Source: Tubulanus polymorphus
Taxonomy: Eukaryota; Nemertea; Palaeonemertea; Tubulaniformes; Tubulanidae
NCBI RefSeq assembly: GCF_964204645.1
Contig: NC_134034.1
Coordinates: 1,238,001-1,302,000 of the forward strand
Reading direction: 5' to 3'
DNA length: 64,000 nt
Shown: piece by piece, positions 1 through 12,887 of the stretch
Layout of the letters: the number at the start of each line of letters is the position of its first letter
Position numbering within the stretch: position 1 is the stretch's first letter
Position numbers and translations under genes: made by a program
The notes under the pieces: generated by a model
Seen by the model: only the letters and a program-made list of their open reading frames with translations
The model's database searches: none
Told to the model about the DNA's origin: nothing

Positions 1-63
1 AGATTCCACGTATTTGATTGGGTAACGTTGAGTCCGATTCCCACGTTGTCGCCACGGTTACAG

Positions 64-3000
64 CACGAGGATGCATTGTTGGAAGGCTGTCTGACATTCC
101 TCGCCACACTGCTCGGTTTCCGTAATCATTGGGGTACGTCTCTTAAAAACTGGAACTAGGTCTAGAACCCACAATTGTGGAACTGGGCCAAGAACCCACA
201 ACTGTGGAACTGGGCCAAGAACCCACAACTGTGGAACTAGGTCTAGAACCCACAACTGTGGAACTGGGCCAAGAACCCACAACTGTGGAACTAGGTCTAG
301 AACCCACAACTGTGGATCTGGGTCTAAAACCCACAACTGTGGAACTGGGTCTAGAACCCACAATTGTGGAACTGGGCCAAGAACCCACAACTGTGGAACT
401 GGGCCAAGAACCCACAACTGTGGAACTAGGTCTAGAACCCACAACTGTGGAACTGGGCCAAGAACCCACAACTGTGGAACTAGGTCTAGAACCCACAACT
501 GTGGAACTGGGTCTAGAACCCACAACTGTGGAACTGGGTCTAAAACCCACAACTGTGGAACTGGGCCCAGAACCCACAACTGTGGAACTGGGTCTAGAAC
601 CCACAACTGTGGAACTGGGCCCAGAACCTACAACTGTGGGATGAAATTTTCAACAACTGTGGAACTGGGTTTATTATTTACAACTGTTTAAACTTTGATT
701 CCAAATTTATAACTGTGAAATTGTGTGTAGAACCCACAACTGCGGAACTGGGTTCCTAATTGACAACTGGGAAATGTGGTCCTGTAGTACACACAACTGT
801 GGAACTGGGACTGTAATTCGTAAGGTTCTTCTGTTTCATATATGTTTGCTGTGTTAATTGTAAACAGGTATTGGGGAAGAAGAATTAACACGTATCGAAA
901 TGGTTACTCTGTTATGCGTTAGTGATCGCACGCATTCACAATTGATGGATCTGATGCCAGAGAAATGCGGCTTGAGCGGACAAACGAAACAGTTTGAACC
1001 CATTCTCAGACAGGTACGTCTATCGGTGACACCTAGTGTTGCTCTTTTCAACTACTAGTTACGCACAGCCATCTATTGTCATTCGAATCAACTAATTCAA
1101 CATCCTCATACAAATACATCTACGAATATTTATTACAATCCAACCATTTCCATGGTATATGGAGGAAAAACAGTATTTACAATTAATTACATAAACAGCA
1201 ATAAAAGCCTTTAAACCTCAATAAACTGGGCTCACACTTATATGCGTAAAAAACTATTAACTAGTCACCAAGTGTCCTTCTAATCAACTAGTCACAAAGA
1301 GCCACCTAGTGTCACAAACATCAACTATTTCTTTGGCGATGTGGATATCGAATTATTGTATTTGCCGTTACAGATTGGTGACTATAAGGCTCCTAATTTC
1401 GAGGCTGGTGGTGGTACTATGCAACAGGGCATGTATGTGCCTAAAGGTAAATAACCAATCTACGTCTGCTCATGAAATACATTACATGTATTATCGATTT
1501 TCCTTTGAAATTTTCAACGAGAAACATTTTTAACTGATTAACTGCTGTTTATTTGAAAAGTTTACGCCCGTTGTTATTTGTAGAATTAGTTTGGAATGAA
1601 GATTTCGACCCGATGTATGTTTCTTTGAGAGCCGTTCATCGCAGGGACTTTCAGAGCGCCATGGATCGATATACTACGGCGTAAGAATCCGGCACACTGG
1701 CGACACCTGGTGGATCCTCACTTACCTCAAGTGGAATCTTCTATTGCCGCAGTAGTTGATATCCTACTGCGCGCTAGCGACACCTGGTGGATCCTCACTT
1801 GCCACAAGTGGAATCCTCTATTGCCGCAGTAGTTGATGTCCTACTGCACGCTAGCGACACCTGGTGGATCCTCACTTGCCACAAGTGGAATCCTCTATTG
1901 CCGCAGTAGTTGATGTCCTACTGCACGCAAGCGACACCTGGTGGATCCTCACTTGCCACAAGTGGAATCCTCTATTGCCGCAGTAGTTGATGTCCTACTG
2001 CACACTAGCGACACCTGGTAGATCCTCACTTGCCATAAGTAGAATCCTCTATTGAAGCAGTAGCATCATCCGAAACCCCATATCAAACCCTGGTTTTTAA
2101 CTTTTAACTATTTCGTAATCATTTTATTTTCGATAGAATGCGTCAGTCTGGTAAATACAGCGGTAAAGGAAGTCCGTGGCCGCCGTTCCGTCTGCCGAGG
2201 AAACCCCCAGCGGCTCTCGCCGGATTGAACAACATTCTCAACAGTAGAAACCTTCACAGCGTCTTATTCACAATTCTCTACAAGGTAAAACAGAGGAGGG
2301 TGGCGCCGTCTACCTGGCGAAATCAGGGAAAATTCAGAGAATAGTCGCGGAAATTAGTTTAGATTGCTCGATTGAAAATAATCAAACAGTAAACGTCGAT
2401 GTGTTACGTATTTGACTGTGTTAATTGATCGGATTCTTAGCGGATCAGGAAAAACTGACATGTCGGGGAATAATCAGGGGGAAATCAAAACGGCAAACGA
2501 AAATGGCCACCCTGATTGTATCCTCGAAATTGAGATATCTTGATATCCTCAAAACATAGATACCGACGAAAATCAGATACCCTCGACAAAATTCTGATAA
2601 CCTCAAAATATAGATCTCCTCGATGTTCATTGCTGTAAGTTTGTTGATGTTGTTTTTGTAGGCATTGACTCAATCGCATATACCAGAGGGTGTTCTGTAT
2701 TTGGCGATTTATTTGCTGGAAATAGCGGTGAAGAACGCGCCCCCTACCGCGAATGACGGAACTACTACGCCGTCGTCGTTATCAACGGACGTAAAAGATA
2801 GAGTTTTGAGCGATTGGTTCCCGAGCGATTCGATTATTCGTAATATCGGACACACGATCGAGAGCGTGTCGACGCTGGTGATGAAAACAGGGCTGACGGA
2901 TTCACAACAGCAGACGGATTTACAGCAGGCGCCATCTACGCAGAATGAATTCACTCAAACAGGTTGGTTGAAATATTGATCATATAATATCTTTTGTGTA

Positions 3001-6000
3001 GGGGAGAGGAAGAGAGTGGGATTTGCAGGGACAGAGAGAGAGAGAGAGGGAGAGAGGGAGAGAGGGAGAGATGGAGATGGAGATGGAGAGAGAGAGACAG
3101 AGAGAGGGAGAGAGGGAAGAGAGAGGGAGAGGGAGAGGGAGAGAGAAGGTAGAGGGAGGGAGAGGGAGGGAGGGAGGGAGAGAGGGAGAGGGAGAGGGAG
3201 GGAAGGTAGAGAGAGAAGGTAGAGGGAGAGAGGGAAATGAAGAGGGAGAGAGGGAAGAGAGAGGGAGAGGGAGAGGGAGAGGGAGAGGGAGAGGGAGGGA
3301 GGGAGGGAGGGAGAGGGAGAGAGAGAAGGTAGAGGGAGAGAGGGAAACGAAGAGGGAGAGGGAGATAGGGAGGGATGGACTTCGGTTTTAAAACTACACG
3401 TAGTAGTTCGACATTTCTAATGTTTTTACCCAAATATTTACCAACAACTTTAGGAACTTGGTCGTAATGCTTCTTGAGGAATTTAGATTCATTCGAAATG
3501 TAGAAAATTTTGCTTGATCGTTGTTCTAATTCACGTTAATAATAAAATTTCAGATTCGGCGTCTGCCTCGACTTCGACAGCGGTCACCGCCGCGATGGGA
3601 GCAACGGGCGCGATAGTTCTTCCGACTCTTCCTCAAGACGGGCCTCACTCGACCGCGTTATTCGTTGGAATACCGACTCCCCTTTCCGATTACAACGCCC
3701 TATCAATCATACAACAAGTCATCGACAACGCCGACGATGAGCAGACGGATTTCGAACCGTCGCGCGCGGCGATGCGTCGTCTGCTCGCGCGTAGTTTCAA
3801 CAATCGTCAAGTTCGAATCGACGAGAGTATTCTATCGCTGCTCGTGAAGCTGCACGCGAAACTTTCGGACCGTGGCAGCGCGTACGCGGTCGACCGCGGC
3901 CGTCTGCCGTCGTCGTCTCGCGTCGGTGACGGTGAATTCTTCATCGGGAATCTGTTGGATTCGATCGTGCAGACGGACAACCGGTTGGCTGAACAGGTCG
4001 ACGCGATTTGTAAGAGTTTGATGCCGACCGGCGGTGAGTCCCCGAAGATGGAGGATCAAGAGGAAAGGTAAAGCGGGTTTCATGGTTCTTTGAAGTTTTT
4101 GCCAGATATAAAACCTTGAAAAATGAAACCGCGCCGGTGAAAAATCTCCCTTAAGCCTGAAAGCGATTCATTTTTTCAGACGTCGTAAAGCGCGGGAAAG
4201 ACAACGTAAATTAATGGCTGAAATGGCGTCGAAACAGAAAGCATTCTTGGCCGCTGCCATGGAAACAGAAGGACCAGGTAACAGACGTGACAGACGGGCG
4301 GTCAGCATCGTTCAATTCTTGAGTCGTTATTCGTTACACTTGTTATTTATAGATGGCGTCAGCGGTGACATGGATGCGATGGATGCGGACTCACAACTGG
4401 AACCGGACTCATCCCTGGCTCGTTTTGAGAATACGTACGATTGCGTCATCTGTAGCCAGACGACACCGAGTACGGAAGAGCGCCCTCTAGGACTTGTTAC
4501 TCTCGCGCAGTCAACTAGCGGTCAGTTATCTAATCATGGCTCCTCTCTTAAATCCCCCTATGACATCATAAAATTGTCTACTAGTGATTTGATCTATATA
4601 GACACTTATAGAAAAGATGCCTGCCTCCATAAATCACCCTATGACATCTTCAAATTGTCTACTAGTGATTTGATCTATATAGACACTTTTAGAAAAGATG
4701 TCTGCCTCCATAAATCCCCCTATGACATCACATTTTGTACTAGTGATTTAATCTATAGACAGTTCAAGAAAAAATGTCTGCTTCTGTGAATCACCCTATG
4801 ACATCATCAAATTGTCTAGTGGTGATTTGATCTTTCCAAAAAAGATGTCTACCTCCATAAATCTCCCTATGACATCATCAAATTACGTTTTTGTATATTT
4901 GAATAGTTTTGGGACACAGACGACAGACGCCCGACGCTCAAGTGCTTCCCGTCAACGACAAGATGACGACGTCGTTTTACAGCGCCACCTGTCGCGCGAT
5001 TAACGACAACTGGCGTAAGATGTTGAAGTCGTATTTCGAGGAGCGCTTCGCGTTGTTATCGGTGAATATGGGCTGGGAGGGCGGAGTGAGCGTTCAAACC
5101 TGCGGACATTATATACATTTAGACTGTTATCGCAGCTATATGCAATCGTTAGTGGTAAGTGTCTGATGCTGGTCGCTTCAGTTTAACCAATAGATAGTTG
5201 ACAAAGAGACAATTGAAAGTCCATTGTTACTATGGTATTTATCCGCCAGTTATCTTTAACAAACTTTTCAGAAACTGCAGCCCCTGTTGTGTGCGGCAAA
5301 TTGACCTATTTTGAATTTTCGCATAAATCTTAGCAAAATTAGCACCTAATTTGTATAATTTATTCAATATTGCATATATTATGCGAATCGGGTCCATTTT
5401 TAGCATACTCGAATTTCTTAATACTTTGCGTCTGCTTAAATTGACATGTACATGTAATATGTCTCTACATGCGCATGTAACTGTTCGACGATGTTGTTTT
5501 TTAGTCGGATGAACATTTGCTGCACATGAATCAAATGTTAGCCGTCGATAAAGGTGAATATCGCTGCCCGGTGTGCCGTAAACTAGCCAACACTATCATA
5601 CCGGTCGCCCCGGATACGAGACACTGCGCGATGTCGAAACAGATTCCAACCGACTCGACGGCTCTCGTCCGCGAACTAGCGCAATTATTGGATAAACGAC
5701 CTTTCACACCGGTAAATACAACATGTCTGCTTCCATAAATCCCCCTATGACATCATCAACTTGTCTACTATTGATTTTTCTACAGACACTTTTATAAGAA
5801 AAGATGTCTGCCTCCATAAATCCCCCTATGACATCATCAAATTGTCTACTATTGATTTGATTTGTAGATACTTCTAGAAAAGATGTCTGCCTCCATAAAT
5901 CCCCCTTTGATGTTGATTTGTTGAAATGCTGAATTTCAGGGTCACAACAGTTTAACGGCTGCGATGGGTAAAGCTATGGAAGACATAAACAACGCCACCT

Positions 6001-9000
6001 ATCAAAAGTATAAGAACTACAGCACGACGAATCTTCCGGAAGGCGTTCAGTTGTTCGTTCATTCGGTCGCTCGTAGTAACCTTGAGTTAGAACTGTTAAA
6101 CTGCGGAGGTCGACTCGGTTTACAACAAGAGCAGACGCATCGATCAGCTCTAGGTATGTATTACATCATGGCTGCCTCGAGCCTTAATCACCCTATGACA
6201 TCATCAACATTGTTCTTTAGACGCTTCCAGAAACATGTCTGTTTCCATAAATCCCCCTATGACATCATCAAATGTTACATCATCATTTCTAGTAATCATT
6301 ACTAGTAATTTGATCTAAAGACCCTATTAGACAAGATATCTAAGACCCTATTAGACAAGATATCTTCCTCCATAAATCCCCCTATGACATCACAATTCAT
6401 TGATTCATTTCAGTGCCGCTGATACAGGTTTTGAGTATGCACAGTAAAATACTGACCACTAAACCTCACAGCGATCTGTGGGCTCAAATCACTGGTGTTT
6501 GTTGTCACGTAGAGGAACAAACTTCAAGGTAAACCTCATCGAAAACTTTTAAACATCAGTGTCTTAAGCCGGGCGTAGGTCGACCTTGCGACGCGACGCG
6601 ATCGTCAAGTCGGGGCGTAAGTCGGTTGCGACGTGATTGTCAGCGACTGTGTGCGACTAGTTGCTGCCAGTTGCAAGAGCGCGTAGATCGGTTGCGATGG
6701 TCGCGTCGCGTCGCAGAAAGTAGAACATGTGCGACTCATTGCGACTGGCGTCGCTGGCAGTTGCAAGGTAGGTCGGTTGGTCGTTGCGACGCGATCGTCG
6801 CTGGCGGTCGCAGTGAATCGCGTCGCAGTGAGTCGCAAGCCGTCGCAAGGCCGACCTACGCCCGGCTTTAGTTTTATAAATATTCCATCAGACATAAGCA
6901 TGTTGAACGTTTCGTGGTATTTTTTTTCAGCGTACAAGTTTATCAAAAAGAGGTGCCGTTACTGTTGAAAGATGTGACGGCTTTACTGGTTCAATTACAC
7001 CTAGCCCTTCCACCACTTGTTGAAAAAGGTTTGTGTCTAATGTCTATTTCAACCTGACTTGAGAGCATTCCTGGTGGCCTAGCTCGCTCATTTTTGGTAG
7101 TACATACCTGATAAAGGTCTTAATAGGACCAGAAAGGACAGGCAGTCGAACTTAAACATCATTTTATAATCCATTTGAAACTGTATTGAAGGATATCCAA
7201 AAAGTCTTCACTGAAAGGGGTTAAATGAAGAGAAGTGACTCCATGATTTGAAAGTTTAACAATATGTTTCCATGCCTACGTATCAAACTTCAGTTGGTAG
7301 GCATGGAGACATATTGTTAAACTTTCAAATCATGGAGTCTCTTTTCTCTCATGAACCCTTCTCAATGAAGATGATTTGGATATCCTTCAATACAGTTTTA
7401 AATGGATTAAAAAATGATGATTTAGGTCGACTGCCAATGCATTCTGGTCCTAATACGACTTTCATCAGGTATGTACTATCAAAAACGAGCGAGCTAGGCC
7501 ACCAGGAATGCTCTCAAGTCAGGTTGAAATAGACATTAGGTTTTACTCGATTCCAGAATTATCTAGTGGCGCCATTGTTACGATCAGAATACGCCCGATC
7601 CCTTCCTGTAAAGCATAATTTGTAAACCTGAAGCGGCCAGTAGAGATTGGTCTCCACTGATTCCGGAATTCGGGAATTCTCTTCCGACGTGTTCGTTTCA
7701 ACCAGAATATTCTCTCTACCGGAATAGCATGATCAGTAAGCCTGATAGAAGCAGCTTGAAATCGAACGGTTTTATATTTTGTAGAATATTTCCAGTGTAT
7801 CGTGAAGGTTCTTTATAATGTGTTATACGTTAAAGCATTAGCTGTGATGAGTTGTAAATTCACCGAGGAAGAGCGCGACGCCTGGAGACGCAAAGTGCAA
7901 CAGGTCTGTCGTAAAACAATACATTTCACTTCCCCAGAACTCGTAAACATTCCACTTCCCCTGAGCTCGTAAACATTCCACTTCCCCAGAGCTTGTAAAC
8001 ATTCCGCTTTCCCCAGAACTCGTAAACATTCCACTTCCCCAGAGCTTGTAAACATTCCGCTTTCCCTAGAACTCGTAAACATTCCACTTCCCCAGAGCTT
8101 GTAAACATTCTGCCTTCCCCAGAGCTTGTAAACATTCCGCCTTCCCCAGAACTCGTAAACATTCCGCCTTCCCCAGAACTCGTAAACATTCCACTTCCCC
8201 AGAACTTGAAAACATTCCACTTCCCCAGAACTCGTAAACATTCCACTTCCCCAGAGCTTGAAAACATTCCACTTCCCCAGAACTCGTAAACATTCCACTA
8301 CCTTAAAACTCGTAAACATTCCGCCTTCCCCAGAACTCGTAAACATTCCACTTCCCCAGAGCTTGTAAACATTCCACTTCCCCAGAACTGCCCCATGTTT
8401 TATGAATGAAGAGCAGCGACATCTAGCGGATATCTGGCAAACTTATGAATATTGGAAGAACAGATTATTACACCCAAAATGCTTGGATGATTGGTTAAAT
8501 GACATGGATGTAAATATACGCTCCAAAAGGATTTCTTATTAAAAGACTTACTTTGTTTTGCGCAGGTGTCGACGCAGACTCTTGAGGGATTGTTGAATCT
8601 GGTTATCGGACAATTCGTTCTAAGTCAACTTTATTCCGATGTAGAAATGAATCAAGATACGCCAGCGGTAAGTGAATTTCACCGCTCGCCGAACGAATCG
8701 TCGAAATTAAGCGGCGGATTGTGCCGTACCTCAGATTTCTCGAACACGTACGTGAGATAATTTCTTATTTCAGATATGTCAGACAGTGTGGTCTCCTCAC
8801 AGCGTCGAGTCCTCGGTTCAGGATTATTGTTTGCCGTTCGTACGGATTGCTAGTTTATTGATGCACCACGTTTACGACGAGGCCCTTCCCGACATACAGG
8901 TTCGCTATTACAAACCTAGCTGCCTTGTGGCTATATTGGAAATTGTACAAATCTGTGAATTTTTATCGTTGCCGTGTGGATATATTTGAAATGATGAAAT

Positions 9001-10890
9001 TATTTCAATGATTATCGCACTTGTGGCTTTATTCGAAATCATAAAAAATATGTTATCGCTGCCTTGCGGCTATATTTAAAATCATACCTGTTATTGTTGC
9101 CTTGCTTCGAAATTACAATTATCGGCGTACATTTCAACGCATGAAGAATCATTTTGCAAAAACATTTTTTTGTTCAGAATTCGGATTGTGAATTTGCATT
9201 GTTGTGTAACTATCTGGGTTTGGGCACGACGACGCCTGGCAGCGATCCGCGCCAATTTCAGAGCGCCGCGGCCATCACGTGGTTTACCGATAAACCCCGC
9301 TCGCTGATTCGCACCTGGTGCATCGAATTTACAAACTTTGTCGCTAAGAATGAAATGGTGGCAAGGGTAAGTAGCAGTCCGATTCAGGTTGGCCTCTGAC
9401 CTGGAAAATCTGGCCGAAACGTCAACCCTCAAATACAATCTTTCTGAATTTTTCAATGTTGGCTTCGTAATTGTGGGATTTCTCTCGTCAACTACCGAGA
9501 TGATGTCATGTTCACGTGTTTTCGTCGTTTCTGTTTTCGGTAGAATTTGTTACTGGTGAATCCGGTGTTTTACCCGCCGAGGTTGTACGCGCTGCCGAAC
9601 GAGTACGACGCGATATTCCAGTACTACAGACGTAAAACGTGTTCGACCTGTCTCCAACAGCCGAAAGAACCGGCGCTGTGTCTCGTCTGCGGTCAGCTGC
9701 TGTGTTTCAAGGAGTCGTGCTGTAAATCGCAGGGAATGTACGAATGCGTTCAGGTGAGATTGAAATCGATACGACTCGCTCTAATGCCGGATCTTGGCAA
9801 CAAGAATTTCCTCATCCTCCCCCGGCAGGGATTCGAACCTGATGGCATCGAGATTGCCACGGCACGAAACCCTGCCATAATTGACCGTGCGCGCAGATAC
9901 ATGCGCAGTTCAGATGATGTGATTTTTAGCCAATCAGAAATCCCGTTTTATTTTAGCCCGGGTTTTCCCATTTATAGTTCTTCCTTGAAATTTGCCTCAA
10001 CGATTATACAGCGAGCAATCTGATTGGTGCCGCCAGTTTTCGTTTGGAAAGCTGCGCATGTACCTGCGCACCCGGTCTACTGATGCAGGGGTTCGTGCCG
10101 TGGCTGAGTGTAGCGATGCCATCAGGTTCGAGTCCCTGCAGAGGGAGGATGGAATTTCCGTAGCTATCAATGAATTTCAGAAATATCGAGTAAATAATTT
10201 ATCTTTTCGCGTCGTTTTAGCATTCGATAAATTGCGGAGCCGGAACGGGATTATATCTCGTCGTCAACTCGTCGGTGGTTGTTCTGATTCGCGGAGACCG
10301 CGCGACCTTGTGGGGATCGGTTTATCTCGATGAATACGGAGAAGAGGATAAAGATTTAAAGTGAGCTGATTTAATCGAAGGCCGTCCCTTTCTCTGAGAA
10401 TATCAAATTTTTGGTATTTTAAGATATCCCTAGCTCTAGTGGGTGGTTCAAATACTGTAAACATCGGTGGCATTCCGATTGGAGATATCTCTTTGTTTAG
10501 TGGGTGGCTCCAAGAATATCCATATCACAATATTAGGAGTCATCCCATTCTCTAGTGAGTGGCTCTTAGAATGTACAAATCATTACCTTCAAGACATATT
10601 TCCCAAGTGGGTGGCTCCAAGAATATCCAAATTATGGTATTTAGGAGTCATCTCGGCATCATGAAAACTCTGTTTAGCTGGTTACATTGCTACGTTACTT
10701 ATTGTCTAAAATTCATGATAATTTCGCTGTCAATTACTATCGCGATGATTTCTCTATTTTTTTGCGTTGTAGGCGCGGTAAGCCGCTGTATCTTAGCGAC
10801 GATCGGTACAAACTGTTACAGCAACAATGGATCAACCATTCGTTCGATCACACGTGCAAAAAGTGGATCTGGCATCAGGATCGATTGTAG
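64..10890 (+). CDS. UBR3: UBR3-type E3 ubiquitin ligase, 5'-partial (21 exons)
   Basis: Exons by splice sites: 64-133, 868-1013, 1374-1446, 1584-1680, 2137-2284, 2662-2962, 3554-4067, 4181-4277, 4353-4520, 4907-5154, 5505-5711, 5940-6153, 6414-6538, 6931-7028, 7785-7903, 8566-8667, 8774-8899, 9178-9366, 9544-9753, 10221-10360, 10773-10890. They sum to 1170 codons including the TAG at 10888; the N-terminus (with any UBR box) lies left of the window. Recognised from UBR3-like blocks: EMVTLLCVSDRTHS and DLMPEKCGL, YKAPNFEAGGG, RAVHRRDFQSAMDRY, YDCVICSQTTPSTEERPLGL. A RING-H2 is split over three exons: CVIC in 4353-4520, CGHYIHLDC in 4907-5154, CPVC in 5505-5711. The conserved UBR C-terminal domain holds CSTCLQQPKEPALCLVCGQL, a Cys-rich site, and GSVYLDEYGEEDKDL. 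Family role: RING ligase transferring ubiquitin to N-degron-type or other substrates in the cytosol. Exon 3554-4067 has a linker and a charged coiled region. No frame break seen. Confidence 0.93.
143..655. repeat. 27-bp minisatellite in UBR3 intron
   Basis: About 18 units of AACTGTGGAACTGGGTCTAG followed by AACCCAC, with GGGCCAAG and AGGTCTAG variants. Degenerate copies continue to about 820. The period is a multiple of three and contains no stop in several frames, which explains the open frames on both strands. Confidence 0.96.
1110..1215. repeat. Short dispersed repeat in UBR3 intron
   Basis: CCAACCATTTCCATGGTATA, TGGAGGAAAA and AGTATTTACAA, shared with 27150-27250. Confidence 0.6.
1690..2062 (+). 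repeat. 77-bp tandem array in UBR3 intron
   Basis: Nearly five units of CTAGCGACACCTGGTGGATC, CTCACTTGCCACAAGTGGAA, TCCTCTATTGCCGCAGTAGT, TGATGTCCTACTGCACG. Confidence 0.96.
3010..3378. repeat. GA-rich low-complexity tract
   Basis: Almost pure purine strand of GAGAGG/GAGGGA units with a nested longer repeat (GAAGGTAGAGGGAGAGAGGG, AAATGAAGAGG). Not coding on either strand despite long open frames. Confidence 0.96.
4550..4885 (-). repeat. ~79-bp family array, UBR3 intron 9
   Basis: Four units: TGTCTGCCTCCATAAATCCC, CCTATGACATCATCAAATTG, TCTACTAGTGATTTGATC. Degenerates toward the next exon. Confidence 0.94.
5718..5915 (-). repeat. ~79-bp family array, UBR3 intron 11
   Basis: Two and a half units of the same family. 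Confidence 0.93.
6165..6400 (-). repeat. ~79-bp family, UBR3 intron 12
   Basis: Three degenerate units, with a local 24-bp duplication (AAGACCCTATTAGACAAGAT) at 6317-6365. Confidence 0.9.
6566..6870. mobile_element. GC-rich MITE in UBR3 intron
   Basis: Terminal inverted repeats of about 28 bp: AAGCCGGGCGTAGGTCGACC and, inverted from the right end, AAGCCGGGCGTAGGTCGGCC. Interior is dense in GCGACTGGCGTCGC-type half-palindromes and CpG, unlike the surrounding AT-rich intron. No coding capacity. Confidence 0.85.
7037..7539. mobile_element. 503-bp near-perfect palindrome (foldback element)
   Basis: CTAATGTCTATTTCAACCTG at the left end is the exact reverse complement of the right end; the two arms, about 240 bp each, pair through CCATGCCTAC/GTAGGCATGG to a loop of about 17 bases. 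A solo end of a related element lies at 12600-12640 (TAATGTCCATTTCATTTTGA, CTTGAGAGCA). Confidence 0.9.
7917..8392. repeat. 26-bp minisatellite in UBR3 intron
   Basis: About 18 units of ACTTCCCCAGAACTCGTAAA followed by CATTCC, alternating AACTCG and AGCTTG variants. Confidence 0.96.
9793..10166. mobile_element. Palindromic element with tRNA-like arms, UBR3 intron
   Basis: Two inverted arms of roughly 150-180 bp. Each contains GGTTCGTGCCGTGGC or its TTTCG variant, GATGCCATCAGGTTCGA and TCCCTGC, i.e. a Pol III B box (GGTTCGAATCC, minus strand near 9830; GGTTCGAGTCC, plus strand near 10126), plus GCGCATGTA further in. No ORF. Confidence 0.75.
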
Positions 10891-11399
10891 CCACCAGATG
10901 GCGGTTCGAATTAAAGACACAAAGTCATGCTTAAGTCGTCCTAGTTGAGATGATGATTACTATGTTGACAATTGACCTGAATGCTCAGACTAACACTTGC
11001 GTAAATCGGATTGGAAATATGTAGGCTCATAAAATAGAGACGACTTCGGTAGATGTGACAGTTTATCGGAAGATGTTCGTTTGTAAAAGACACTCTTAAA
11101 AAAACACTAAAAAGAACAGAATTCTGCTCCGTTGTCGAGCTGTGTGTAATTTATAAATCATGTTTTGTTTATGAAAATTTGTGATACGCCTCCCAGATAT
11201 AAGTAGACCATTCATAAAATATTTACGAGTGACAGGTGATTGGGGAAGGGGGGTTAAAGTGTCTATTACTTGGATTGGCATTACGAGTGGGGGGGGGGGT
11301 AGGCTTGGGATAATGTTTATGACCATTAGGAATCATTTCGTCAAGTCAGGGAATGTGAAATCCGAGTGCTAGTGCATTCTAGTAAATCTCAAAGTTCTG

Positions 11400-11775
11400 G
11401 TTTTTCCACCATTGCTTTTGTGATATCTTGTCGTTCTGGATCCTCAAATGTTGCGTTAATGTTATCTCAATTGTTCTGGATCTGCAACCATTGATTTCGG
11501 ATCTGTCACCATTGAATCAATGAGATATCTTATAGAATCAATGTTGGCCGTACCGAAATCAATGGTTTTGCGATGTCTATTCTATTTTAAAGTACTGGTT
11601 CTGCAACGATTGCTTTCGAGATATCTTGCAATATAGGATACTCAACTGTTGCCTTTAGGAGATATTTCAATGTTCTGGATCTGTGACCATTGATTCTGGA
11701 TCTGTTAACATTGATTCAATGAGAAATCATATAGAATCAATGTTAACGAAACCCGAATCAATGGTAATTTTTTGT
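11400..11775. repeat. Degenerate repeat block with CATTGATTC core
   Basis: Two long degenerate units with GGTTCTGCAACGATTGCTTT, GGATCTGTTAACATTGATTC, TATAGAATCAATGTTAACG. Same organisation at 30045-30415 in SCAP. Confidence 0.8.
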
Positions 11776-12887
11776 AAGGTCCACAAAAAATGCGTAAATA
11801 GAGGATGAGGGATTAAAGTTAGCAATTTCACGTCCCTAGTCAGTATTTTATGAATGGTCATATAAGGCATGCGGGCTCAGGTATAGTCATTTAGAAGGCT
11901 GTTTATATTTGAAAAATATGAATTTATCATTTGTTGTTAATTAATTAAATTTGCGAGTTTTATTTAGTATCATGTTTAACGATATTAGTCGAAATCTGCA
12001 TGTTTTCGATTTTTTTAAAGTCGTCAATTGTTTCGCTTGTATGCGTACTGCAGGGGTCCGAGATGGCTCATCCTGTGTACGATTCATTCAAAATGAGCGT
12101 TAAGCCTGTGTCTTATAATCCATTGACTTCGTCGACTGCTGTAAATATTTCCACACGAGTTGAGAATCTGGGAACTTGAAGGTTTTTTTCTGAAAAATCT
12201 GTATGATTCACCTAAAAGCCAAAATGATAAGGACTGTATCTGCAAATAACTAGATTCCGTCTAATTTCAAATGTTTCGACCCCTTAAGTTCAATTGTAAC
12301 TACAATTTAAGGAACTGGGTCCTGGACGCTCACGATCGTCTCCAGATCTCTCCAAGTGTTTAGTTACTGGCTGTTAGTTTCCCTCTCACTAATTTCCCCG
12401 ATGTGGTTGTGTAACCTCCTTAACTAAATGATTTACGATTCTGTGATGAATGATTATTATCTGACTATAATTTATTGTGCAAAGAACGTGAGACAGATAT
12501 CTGCTATATAAAATATATGTGTTTAAAGCTGAAAATATATATGACTGAATTTATTTTGTTCTGTCGGTTTCGGTTTTGGAAGATCTGGATACAAATGGTT
12601 TAATGTCCATTTCATTTTGACTTGAGAGCACATCGGTTGACCTTGACCAGTCGTTCGTTCGTTCGTTCGCGCTTCTGTCAAATTTATCTTCAAATTGCAA
12701 CTAGTCCTGCAGTTTTAATCAGATCAATTCCAAATTTGGTATGAATATTCTATGGACCAATACCTACAAAGTTCAGAGCCCTTTTTGGATTTGGCCTCAA
12801 GGGAACACGACAACGAAATTTACTTAAAAAATCTAAACTTATAGATTAATTTAAAAAACAACAACTTATAAATAACTGAATATTCAC

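Noticed and set aside
177-644. Open frames with VELGQEPTT-type nonapeptides on + and similar ones on -
   Set aside because: Product of a 27-bp intronic minisatellite; open on both strands.
2951-3433. Long Ser/Pro/Leu-rich or Arg/Glu-rich frames
   Set aside because: Purine-rich low-complexity DNA between two UBR3 exons.
7813-8346. 177-residue minus-strand frame of MFTSSGEVECLRVLGK units
   Set aside because: 26-bp intronic minisatellite; frames shift at each variant unit.
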